Below are positions 23,541 to 33,216 of a stretch of DNA of 64,000 nucleotides, piece after piece. The notes under the pieces were generated by a model. It was not told the origin of the DNA. It made no database searches and saw only the letters and a list, made by a program, of their open reading frames with translations. Positions within the stretch are counted from its first letter, which is position 1. Every line of letters starts with the position of its first letter. The stretch spans positions 310,001 to 374,000 of the forward strand of contig QVRM01005375.1 in NCBI GenBank assembly GCA_003439945.1. Reading direction: 5' to 3'. The translations under genes were made by a program, and so were the position numbers. Origin of the DNA: Dermanyssus gallinae. Lineage: Eukaryota; Arthropoda; Arachnida; Mesostigmata; Dermanyssidae.

Positions 23541-24282
23541 ACTTTGCCTTCCCATATGCTTTTAAAAAGATTTTTAAGACTTAGGGGCTGTAACAAATTC
23601 GGGGACCTTGACAATGAGAAATACTTAGATAGTAGGGCCTACACAGCCTACCTTTATATGAATAGTACGATCGTATTATTGTACCTTCTGCATGTAACAC
23701 AAAGCGCAACAAAACATGTATTCTGAGAGTTTTACGATCCACTGCCTGAACTACCTCTCCTGTTTCTCCCATAACTCGTGGACTTTTTAGTGATACATAT
23801 GCTTACCTAGTTTGGTGCTATACTGCCTTTCCAATAGTTATTTGCCTCTACGCAAATTAAGAGCAAGCCACTTAAAGAGCTAGAACCGCTTGAAGCCATT
23901 TTTTATACATATATTTATCTAATTAATGCTACTCTGCATCGATGCTTACTAATTTGAAATTTCGAACTCCCTAAAACGGCCTAACAATTATCCGGCACGA
24001 GCGTGTCAGGTTTTGAAAGACAAGATTACTTGCAGAATCTGGCGGCCGTAAGAATATTTGCACCAAGTGACCTGCTACACGCAGCTCTATCTGAGGCTAC
24101 AGTTTAGCGCAGTTTTGCATATTAATTTCCACACATTTCACTCCATTGATTAACGCTCGGAAGGCCATCTCCCAGGTCAATCTTACATACAATAAATGTA
24201 TTTAGCATAAAGCCTAAAGCATGAGCATATAGGCAATAGCCTTAATGTACACTAAGAAGACACTAGAATTTATTCGTACGGA
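23528..24282 (-). repeat. 0.75-kb interspersed repeat, right copy, inserted in R1-like element 3
   Basis: Inverted relative to the left copy at 21936-22684. It separates the GFFAA residues of the R1-like RT on its left from the EILVTARDAELLE residues on its right, so it lies at the position of the catalytic YADD box. Because the host LINE resumes almost at once, this looks like an insertion with a small loss of host sequence. With the left copy it could fold into a long hairpin. Confidence 0.82.
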
Positions 24283-25170
24283 GATCTTAGTCACCGCAAG
24301 GGATGCGGAGCTCTTGGAGGACCGAGTAAGCGACGCTTTGGTGAGGGTCAGTCTGTGTTTGAAGTCCCACCACCGAATGTTAGCAAAACCGGAAATGGCA
24401 AGGCGCGCTTGCTTATTTGAAGAAAGAGAAACTGAATATTCGTGTGGAAAGCCACTTGACCCAGATCAACAAGCAAACCGAATACATACATATGATGCTT
24501 GACAGAAGCTTGAGCTGTACAGGCCACGTCGATTTTGATCGGGCTAACTCATATAAACCAAACTGATCAGGCTAATACGAACAGCAATGGGATTCTCGGC
24601 GAAAAAATGTCGCCTTCTAGCATCAGTCGCTAACTTAATTCTGCTCCACGGGTCATCAGTGTGGGGACCTGTACCAAGAAGACCAAGAAGAATGTGAAAA
24701 GCTAGGTAAGGCGCAGAGGGTGCTAGTTATAAAAATCACTAGAACGTACATGACGGTGTCCAAAGACGCTGTGTTCGTAACTGCGCACATAATATCCTGG
24801 GCAAGACGGATAGAGGAGGATATTTTCTTCTCTTATACCGGGATCAACTCTCAGACAGGACGGGAGGAGGCTGAGTGAACTAAAGCGGAACGAGAGGCAC
24901 CACTGTCGTGCACGAGCTCATAACCCCAGATGTCATGAAATGATACTAATGGCACATAACAAACGGCCCAAACAAGTCAAGACGGGCAGGGCAATTCGAC
25001 GACAGGTCTGCTCTCAGAGATGCCCAGCTCGAAAAAAAGCTGGGACGCGGGCTCTGATTTTGTGGAAGTCGTTATGAGAGCAAAGATGACGAAAGAGAGG
25101 TGGTAACGCATGGAACGTTGCCAGCAGACTAGAGACTGAAAGCCAGATCAGTGGCTGGGGAGTTTGATAA
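24283..25170 (+). mobile_element. R1-like element 3, post-RT part
   Basis: Directly after the inserted repeat the + frame reads EILVTARDAELLEDRVSDAL, continuing the RT downstream of YADD. Later frames give SAKKCRLLASVANLILLHG and SSVWGPVP (the LLASVxxSxLLYGAPVW motif), then RTYMTVSKDAVFVTAHII (the YRTVSxxAxxVxA motif). Stops and frame changes occur throughout. The C-terminal Cys/His finger was not found. The sequence loses similarity after about 25.0 kb. Confidence 0.75.
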
Positions 25171-28100
25171 TTCCACATTATCCAGACAAAAGGTTGTGCA
25201 TTAAGCATTTTCGTTCGTAGTCCGCTGTTCAAATGATCGTTTTGGCAATTGAACAAATTTAGAAAAACAGAACTGATATCTGTGCAAGCCAGGCCGTCAC
25301 AATGATAAGCCTGTAGCTCTGGCCTGTACCTTTGCAGTGTAGCCTGCGACCAGACCTGAAATGCGAGTTGTAAGGGCGTTGCTCTAGTCGATGTCGATGA
25401 CCTTTCACTGCAGGCGGATTCGTGTACGGCTCTCCCTATCGGTGTGTGTGCTCAGGATTCGCATCGGTTTTCACTGGGGCAAGTTTAGTATTTCTACTAC
25501 CCGTTTTTCTCCTGTATTAGGCACTGGATGCGGAACACGGACTTTATAGGCCAAGAAGAACTCTGCCCGAAGTGCTATGCTTCTGGAGCATGCCTCAAGC
25601 GTATAAGGCGATGCTGAATAGGAATAGAGGCCTCTGTTGACTTGCACTAAATTGATCACTCTGATGTGTCATTCATGACAACGGCCGAGTACGTCGTTTG
25701 CATCTTTGCGCCCTTCACTGAATTCTGGCACTGTCGCCAGGGCCGCGGTACACTCGGGTCTGGTTTCTTTCAGGTATTCTGCGAGCTTCGCTACACCCGA
25801 TACAAACTAAACTATTCTGAATTCCATGCAGTCGTCGTAGCCTGCGTGAAAGACTGTATAAACGAGCTGCGAATGTTCCTTAAGATACTTCTCCACATCA
25901 ATCATAGACTATTTGATCTACGTCGGCCTTCGACGACGGGCGAAACAACATTGAACACTTTTTCGGCAGATAAGCAGATACTCGTTTCCACAGCTGTCTG
26001 AGCACTTTATCCCCGGCATAGAGAACAGTTTTCGTAGGCCCACTTAGTCTTTGTGGAGTCTCCCTTCGAGATTGCCGGTGTCTGTACTTGCGGCGTCGTA
26101 GGTCCAACAGTACTTTGTAGCGAGTTGACTTTATCCTCAAGCCATCTGATCCGGCTCACTAGTTATGTGATATAATTTATGAGTTCGTCCTGCACGTCTT
26201 GCTTACCTAGCGCTGCCATTAACTGACCTGACGTTAAGTTTAAACGCGATGGTGGCCTATGGAATATATCATCGGATAGGTACGCGTCGACTCGTCCACT
26301 GACACTTAACTAACGGCCTCACATTTACATTAGATTTTACCGGGTGGCCTACTGTAAATTGGGGAAGCCCGTTCGAGCTGACTAAGCAGCGAGGCTACGT
26401 AAGGCGCGTTTTCGGCCTTAAAAGCTCTTAAAAGTTCACTTAAACGGCCCTACGGCTCCACTGATTCGTCCAGATTACATTTTGAGCGTTGTTTCGCAGC
26501 ACTTTAACACGGTTTAGCGGATTTATACGGAGCGCACAACTTTGTGGCCGGCCAGCCGAGCACAGGAGATGACTCACATGTACGACATATACGCATATAT
26601 ATGTATATGTCGTAAAGTAACTATAATTTATTGCGACCTGATCTAGAATGCGGCGGATCTTCGCATCGCTCGTTTCTGACGTAGAGCCCTGCACACAACG
26701 TCTGTCGCTCTTTTCCCTGCTACGCCGACTACTATGAAGAGGACTATCGCACATCGCAACACTTGGCAGAAAACGTCCCAGGTCGGCCAAACGTCTGAAA
26801 AGTCTAACTCCGCATTAAAATAGACGGCAAAATGCTACATTTTTCCTAATCCACCTTTGCACGCTTGTAGGCGAAGACAATGAGAAAACCGTTCTTGTTG
26901 TCAAATCTAAGGTCTATGGTATGGCCATCAACCTGCGCAAGAAACAAAATGGTATTTGATGTTCCTCGCGTGAACACTCGAGTGGTTTAAGGTGTCTGTA
27001 AAATAAATGCCTGGTTAGGTCATGTCCATCTCACTAGTGCAGGGGTGTCCTATAATAGCTGCGGACCAACCGCAGCGACAAGACCAGATTCGTAGATGAA
27101 GAAGGCCAATGTGTTTGCTTGTTGCTCTGTAAATAGCTTAGTACCATTAATTGATTTGCGCACACTAGGTTCTTAGTAGCTACTTATACCGATACAGTTG
27201 ACAACCTGGTTCTTCAATCATCTTTATGCAAATCTGATCACAAGGTTGCTTCTTGCTTTTATGGAGAACCGTCACACTATTTGTTGAGCATCTTGATTAT
27301 ACTACGATGGGCGCACAAATCATTGCTATTTCGACACTTTCGGTGGGGCTTTTTTCAAAGTGTGACGGAATTTCACATGTATCTGGAGTTGGAGGGTACC
27401 GGGCGGCCAGAGAGAAGTGGTTTAGCCCACACATTCATTTCACTATTTTTACTAGCACTATGCTTTTATACTATATACAATACATACACCCTTTAAGTTT
27501 ACACTGAGCTTCAGGAACTATACAAAAACCATAGCAATAAATACTTTGAACAATAAATTATAGGATTGCAAAATAAATAGAACCGCGAAAATTTTAAAAC
27601 AATTATCGCAATATTGATAAGCAAAGCTCAAATATAAAACTATATCATTTTGATCTTACAGCTAATAAGAACAAAGTAACATAGTTTTTATAAAAACAAC
27701 TTTGTTGGCCTTAGACCATCATATAAATAGATATCGATTAACACTCTTAGTGGCGGAGTGGAGAACAAAATAAGGAGACGAGGAAAGCACTTTCTATTTG
27801 ATGGAGCATAGATAGTATACTTAACTCTGTTTTTGAGAAGATGAAGGAGGGTTGAATATTGTTACGTACTACTGCCATACCACATTACAGCGTTGGCATT
27901 ATTACTAAAAACGTAGGTGCTAAATTCATTAGCAGCTGAATTTTAACAGACGTAGTGTTTTATTATGTTTTTAAACATATTCGCAAAAGTGAACGGAATA
28001 GGATTTGCTCGACGAAGTATGACTACTAACGTCGCGTAACGTAACGCCCCAAACAAAATTAGACATTGCATCAACTATACGCTATTTACGCGCAGCTTAT

Positions 28101-28358
28101 ATTATTGATAGCTGTCGCAAATGTATCATCAATAGTGACGACAAACTTTTAGCTCTTCGTTGTACTGAGTGCATCTATTGATATGTCTAGATGTATCTGC
28201 TTCTTATTCGATTCTATGAATATAAGTAAATATGACTGTATGACTTTTGCACCATATACGTCGTTGAGTATGAACATGTAACTCTTAGAACGATTGTAGT
28301 AAGAATAGGCGTCGTTTGCGCACCTTCCGTTATTGAGTGATGTGGCTGTGAATGTGTG
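25171..28358. other. Largely unassigned; weak LTR-retrotransposon hint inside
   Basis: AT-rich. Only a weak Gypsy-type integrase-tail similarity at 25898-26140 (minus) is seen. Other frames, such as 26440-26790 minus and 27253-27507 plus, resemble nothing known. Confidence 0.4.
25898..26140 (-). mobile_element. Possible Ty3/Gypsy integrase C-terminal remnant
   Basis: The minus frame reads LLDLRRRKYRHRQ, then YAGDKVLRQLWKRVSAYLPK and KCSMLFRP. Integrase tails of Gypsy elements have a YDxRRRxW segment, then GDxVLxR, then a lysine and LAPxxxGP segment, and the order fits. The final GPY/F residues are not present and no protease, RT or LTR was found nearby, so this could be chance. Confidence 0.28.
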
Positions 28359-28379
28359 AAATAATAATAATAATAATAA
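28359..28379. repeat. (AAT)n tract at the 5' end of family Z copy 1
   Basis: About seven AAT units end exactly where family Z sequence begins. Confidence 0.95.
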
Positions 28380-29854
28380 CTATGGACGTCTTAGATGACG
28401 CAACGATTGGAGGTTGTCTAATTCTGGTTGTGCGTGATATTATCAACGTGCTTAACTTTGCAGGAGAGGGTGGTATTAACCTTAATGCCTCTAAATGTGA
28501 AGTCATAACTTTTGGGAGGTAATGCCCAAAAACAGGATGAAATAGTTAGGGCGGTTTTGAATGTCTTGCCAGAATCTCGACCCGAGGACTTGGGCGTGTT
28601 AGAGCTTCTAGGAGCTTAACGGCGATGTATTCGCAAGCAGCCCTGTGAAACTAAAAATACAGCTTGGGCTCGCCAAAACTTAACTACACTCTGCGCACCT
28701 CACCAGCTATTAAATGTCACGAAGATCTTCAAGCTTACGACGATACCACGAGAAGCATTTAGGGTGAGGTATTAAACGTCGACCTGCATGATAACACTTG
28801 AAAAAGAGCAACCCTCCCAATTGCAGAAGGAGGACTTGACATTAGATCAGAGACGGAGTTGACTCCATGTGCTATGCTGCCTCTCTGTTGGAAGTTGGTC
28901 AACTCGCAAAGACGTTGGTCGAACCAGGCGTCCGCCAAGAAATCACAAGGGCCAAAGGCGCCGCAGAGCTAATAGCTAGACAAACGATTGGACCAGGCTT
29001 CTGGCCAGAACGTCCCACACAGCATGCATTAGACTCCTACAGATGAAGCGCTGTAGCTAGAAGGCTGTTAGACAGCTCACCAATCCCCAGTGAAAACTGT
29101 CTTTCTGGCAGCACGAGGCACATTTAGTAGAGGCGTTCAAAAGTGTCTCCCTTCCTCGCAGCTGGGCACCATGCTGGACAACACTTCATTCCGCATGGCT
29201 CTTTGAATAGGTGCCCCAATTTGCAACCCCCTACAGTTGCATGTACCACTGTAACTGAGGATAGACTTCACCCTCTTAGCTGCATTAAAAGCCATGGTAG
29301 AGTTTCTAGACACACTCAATTGAATGCAATTATAGGAAGAGCCTTACGCAGGGCTGGCATACCAAGCATGCTTGAGCCTAGAGTAGGACTTGATAACGAC
29401 AAAAGACCTGACAGTGTAACAATCCCGCTATGCGTTAACGGCTGAAGCTAAGTATGGGATGCTACAGTGTCCTGCACAGTGGCTCCCTCCTATATACGCC
29501 ACAGTTCATTAGAGGCGGGATGGGTAGCCGAGCGCGCAGAACATGGGAAAAAAACGCAAGTACCAAGAACTGGGGACGGGCTACATCGCAGTGCCTATAT
29601 CTGTGAAAACAAAGGGAGCGAGCCAAGGCCAAGCAAGGTAACCAATAGACTCATCAGTGAGCTGGACAGACCTATTACAGATCTCACAGGCAATTGGCGC
29701 AAATGCGAGTTTTTACGGCAACTACCGTCGCTTGCAATGTGCCGAGAAAACGCCGGTTGCATTGTCGGTTCCATGGAATAATAGTTAGTAGCTAGGGGAA
29801 GACAAGGAATACACGTTCACATTTCACAAAGTTTCACAATCTTTACAACGTTTA
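28380..29854 (+). mobile_element. Family Z LINE copy 1, 5'-truncated, 3' end preserved
   Basis: The copy starts inside the RT domain: LDDATIGG then LNASKCEVITFG, the YLDDxTLGG and GLxLNxSKCE motifs of this LINE group. The tyrosine of YLDD is lost. Further frames read LPIAEGGLDIRSETE, QRRWSNQASAKKSQ, SSQLGTMLDNTSFRM, GRVSRHTQLNAIIGRAL, GIPSMLEPRVGL and DKRPDSVTI. The end reads EFLRQLPSLAMCREN and stops with TAA after a Met-Glu at 29779. A 3' UTR of about 70 bases leads into an (AAT)n tail. About 1.47 kb long, with several stops and frameshifts. Confidence 0.87.
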
Positions 29855-29872
29855 AATAATAATAATAATAAT
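29855..29872. repeat. (AAT)n tail of copy 1, junction to copy 2
   Basis: Six AAT units form the 3' tail of copy 1 and at once the 5' flank of copy 2. Confidence 0.95.
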
Positions 29873-30292
29873 ATCGCCATGGTCTAAGGGCAAATGCCTG
29901 GTATGGGATGCTACGGTATCATGTACAGTGGCTCCGTCATACTTGATGCATAGCGCTACCTGGCCAGGGTGGGTTGCCGAACATGCTGAGATCGCAAAAA
30001 ACGCAAATACTCCGACCTGGAGAAATGATACCACTTCGTACCCGTCGCCGTGGAAACGATGGGCCCAATCAGCAAAAACACAAGTATCTTCCTCAAAGAC
30101 CTAGGTATCAAAATAAGTGCTAACACGAGTGACCAGCGCGAGGGTGAGTTTCTACGTCAGCAACTCTCGCTCGCAGTGTGTAGGGGAAACGCCGCCGCTG
30201 TCATCGGCTCTATGGATTGAGGAGCGGGGGTGAGCCTAGGCGGGTACACGTTTAGATCCCACAATTGTAGGGAAACACCGAAAAATTGAATA

Positions 30293-30293
<1 letters not shown>
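29873..30293 (+). mobile_element. Family Z LINE copy 2, only the 3' 420 bp
   Basis: It begins directly after the tail of copy 1 with CLVWDATVSCTVAPSYL and continues RKKRKYSDLEK and YHFVPVAVETMGPISKN. It ends EGEFLRQQLSLAVCRGNAAA, VIGSMD, stop at about 30218. The terminal frame is nearly continuous. The 3' UTR contains CACAATTG as in copy 3 and ends in the long (AAT)n tract. An extreme 5' truncation inserted into the tail of an earlier copy is the simplest explanation. Confidence 0.87.
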
Positions 30294-30368
<75 letters not shown>

Positions 30369-30369
30369 G
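30294..30369. repeat. (AAT)n microsatellite, about 25 units, between inverted copies
   Basis: Forms the tail of copy 2 (+) and abuts the 3' end of copy 3 (-), so the two copies lie tail to tail around it. Confidence 0.98.
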
Positions 30370-31885
30370 AAAAACAATTGTGAAACGTGCCTCGTTATTT
30401 TATGGTTTCCCTCTAGCTATTCTCAGCCCATCGCAAATAATATCGACGCAGCATTTCCTCTGCAAACTGCCAATGAAAGCAGCTGCCTTAGAAACTCGCC
30501 TTCGCGCGTATCCCCGGTGTTTGCTTGTAGTCGATTACTCAAGTCCTTTATAAATGTCGATGTACTTCCGCTGACAAGGTTCATTGTTTCCATTGCAATG
30601 GGCACGAAATTATATATTGGCTCTAGGCCTGCGTATTTACGCCATTTTTCTTTGTCTGCGTGTTCGGCAACCCATCCCGTTTCGGTGGCGCTGTAACACA
30701 AATAGGACAGTGCGGCTGTACAGGAGACTGTCGTATCTCAAACCAGACATTTGCCTATATTCTGCGGCGGGATCGTGGCAACGTCGGACTTTTTATCGTC
30801 ATAGAGTCCCAGTCCGGGTCCCTGCATGCTGGGTTTTCCCGCCCTTCGAAGGGCTCTTTGAATTACTGCGTTTATTTTGGTGTGCCTAGGAGCCCGGCCC
30901 GGCAGCTCAATAGGTAGAGGCTATCGTTTTCCACAAGTTTGCCACATGCTTTATAAATGTGTGGTTCGCTTATCGGCCCGAGACTCTGAGAGTGACATCC
31001 CATGCATGCAGAATGAGATGTTGTCCAGCATGGTACCGAGCTGCGGTGACGAAAGAGCCCTGAGGAATTGGCCGCTGAAGGTATCTCGTGCGGCCAAGAA
31101 GACCGCTTTCTCTGTAAGTCTCTTACAGACTCAAGGCCTTTGATGATCTCGCGGACTATGACTTTGCATTTGTAGTTGTAGAGCACACTCTCCGTTGCAT
31201 GTTTCCTAAGGAATTGGATCCAACTTCAAATTGACTAGTGACTCAGCCTCCTACTTAGCTATGTGCAGCCGGTGGTGAGCACATGGGTTAACTAACGTCT
31301 CTGCCAGCTGGCCATATTCTAATAGTCACGCTGCGTAACAGATGAGGGCAGGTCGAATACCCAGCCCACCTTATTTTATGGAGCGACTTACTCTTCGCCA
31401 CATACGCCACGTACCTCCGTGAAGTCAATATTAAGGACTTTACTCAGTGTGTCCCTAGTATAGTTGTCATACGCTTGCAGGGCGTGAGGTGCGCAGTGTA
31501 TAGTTAAATTTCGGAGAGCTTGAACTATATCTCCAAATGCATAGTGCCCTTGAGAGCCCATGGCTAACCGATGTGTCTGCATTTATCTATTAAGGTCTTG
31601 AAAATACTTTGAGGGCTAAGTGGAGCCCCAAGAGGCTCTAATTCGACCAGGTTAACTTGCCTACAGCCTGGTGAAACGGCAGCAATGGTTCTGTGTGCTT
31701 CGTCTCGTTCTTTGATGTATCCCCAGCCGTTATAACCTCGCATTTGGAAAGATTGATGACTGTCCCTCTATCATCCACAAACTTCATTACCTTGAGTATG
31801 TCAGCGGCTACCACTTTTGCCGGTCCTTCTAATTTACTATCGTTCAGGCAGCAGATGTTCTACAAACTCCCCATTCGTACCACTA
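30370..31885 (-). mobile_element. Family Z LINE copy 3, inverted
   Basis: On the minus strand from about 31860 it reads CLNDSKLEGPAKVVAADIL and VINLSKCEVITAG (the YLDDxTLGG region with YLDD changed to CLND). RLAMGSQGHYAFGDIVQALR and LTIHCAPHALQAYDNYTRDT follow, then LSKVLNIDF, SSPQLGTMLDNISF, the APISEPHIYKACG segment and LLSCRAG (the HGLSC motif). The C-terminus (30701-30423) reads EKWRKYAGLEPIYNFVPIAM, LQANTGDTREGEFLRQLLSL and AVCRGNAASILFAMG, stop. With about 1.5 kb it is the longest family Z copy here. The catalytic box is lost and the reading frames are broken. Confidence 0.87.
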
Positions 31886-32110
31886 AACTGGTGATCCCCA
31901 GACTGAGATTTGCGCGTCCCTCCGACAAAGAGTGTAATCGGAACTACAGAGAGGCAACGCCAAGTTAATGTTGAGTGGTCACCGACACTAAAGCAATAAG
32001 AATAATATAAGCAATATTGTAGATCTTATATAGGTAAAATATTAGTAATTGTAATACATGTACATATTGATAAAAATAAACCTTTGTTAAGAATTATTAA
32101 TATGATTATT
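31886..32110 (+). mobile_element. Family Z LINE copy 4, 3' end only
   Basis: The + frame reads EICASLRQRV, a stop, then SELQRGNAKLMLS and a stop, corresponding to the last 30 residues of the family. It is followed by a 3' UTR (CACCGACACTAAAGC, TAATTGTAATACATGTA) that recurs at 32319-32475. It lies head to head with copy 3. Confidence 0.65.
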
Positions 32111-32214
32111 ACGCTCCCGAAGGGAAGAGGTCTGAAGGAACTGATGTCTTTATAGGGAGTTTAATCTATATATCTACCGGCTGTCTATGATAACAGAGTA
32201 AATAACCCTTATGA

Positions 32215-32227
32215 ATTATTATTATTA
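32215..32227. repeat. (ATT)n tract before family Z copy 5
   Basis: About four ATT units immediately precede recognisable family Z sequence. Confidence 0.85.
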
Positions 32228-32480
32228 GAGTCATATGGCGTTTGGGGCAAGGATGCACTCAAACTGAAAAAGAGCTCGAGAAGAAGCTCTTTGAGGTCAC
32301 AGAGCCAAGATGATGATCACCGACACTCAAGCAATGGTAATAATATAAGCATAAATAATAATATAAGCAATATTGTACATGTTATATCATTCATATACTA
32401 GTAATTGTAATACATGTTTTATTAAAAAATATAATAATAAACTTTTGCTAGATAATATTATTATTGTTATTATTATGAAA
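32228..32480 (+). mobile_element. Family Z LINE copy 5, 3' end only
   Basis: The + strand reads ESYGVWGKDALKLKK and, in a neighbouring frame, KELEKKLFEVTEPR. These match the LGPWGxxAxxL and EELxxRLxxxTGEPR region of the family C-terminus. The 3' UTR (32319-32440) repeats that of copy 4 (CACCGACACTCAAGC, AATTGTAATACATGT). It ends in an ATT-rich tail up to about 32480. Confidence 0.62.
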
Positions 32481-32955
32481 TAATTTTTGTTAAGAGTATG
32501 GAAGGGTCGGACGCCTAATTACATACGCCTGTATAAAGTTTGGAACCATATATAAATATATATATTTTTTTATATATAAGTGCGTTTTATTAATGAAATG
32601 AGCGATGACCATGACTTCATTTGTTTTTCCGTAAGGCTAATGCCCGTGTACGGTTTTGCACTGATACATCCAAGCATCATCGTCAAAGGAAGGAAATATT
32701 GTGTGTAGACACACGTACCTCGCATGTTTCTACCTAAATATATGAGCCAATTAAAATGGCATTACTATTCCTGCTTGCTATACTTTTTCCCGAATCAGGA
32801 TCTTATAAAGTGAGTTGCGCGACCCGTGCTCAAGATGTCCTTTTCTTTAAAAAATTGCCATACGCCCATTAAATGTATGTCAAGTGAAAATTAGATACAT
32901 TATTTCGGCAGCGCCTATACGTGGAACCTTATTTTGTGTCACTTCTTGTAAAATG
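32481..32955. other. No recognised feature
   Basis: AT-rich spacer between the LINE cluster and a palindromic repeat. Confidence 0.5.
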
Positions 32956-33147
32956 TTTATTATCAATACGCATGATGCGTAGCCAACATATTGTTAACTT
33001 TTCAACCTAGCTAGTACCGTTACCTAAACGTGTTGGGTGCAGATATCATTTGCCGGCTGCGCGGTCCAGCATGTTTCGCTAACGGTACTGGCTAAGTTAA
33101 AAAGTTAATAATATGTTGGCCATGCATCATGCGTATTGATAAAAAAA
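32956..33147. repeat. Palindromic repeat, MITE-like, arms of about 80 bp
   Basis: The left arm 32956-33035 and right arm 33067-33147 are inverted copies (shared blocks ATCAATACGCATGATGC, CCAACATATT, AGTACCGTTA), roughly 85-90% alike by eye. About 31 bases form the loop. The structure fits a fold-back miniature transposon or a duplicated and inverted host segment. Confidence 0.85.
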
Positions 33148-33175
33148 TATTGTGAATCCTATTACTGCACATGCA

Positions 33176-33179
<4 letters not shown>

Positions 33180-33214
<35 letters not shown>
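33180..33214. repeat. (TA)n microsatellite
   Basis: About 17 TA units directly downstream of the palindromic repeat. Confidence 0.97.

Positions 33215-33216
<2 letters not shown>

Noticed and set aside
22583..23726. Similar short proteins on opposite strands at 22567-22830 and 23544-23772
   Set aside because: They come from the inverted 0.75-kb repeat, not from genes.
30897..30920. GCCCGGCAGCTCAATAGGTA resembles the 5' half of a tRNA-Lys gene
   Set aside because: No matching anticodon arm, T-loop or 3' acceptor stem follows, and the opposite strand reads the family Z LLSCR motif in frame, so this is LINE sequence with a chance match.
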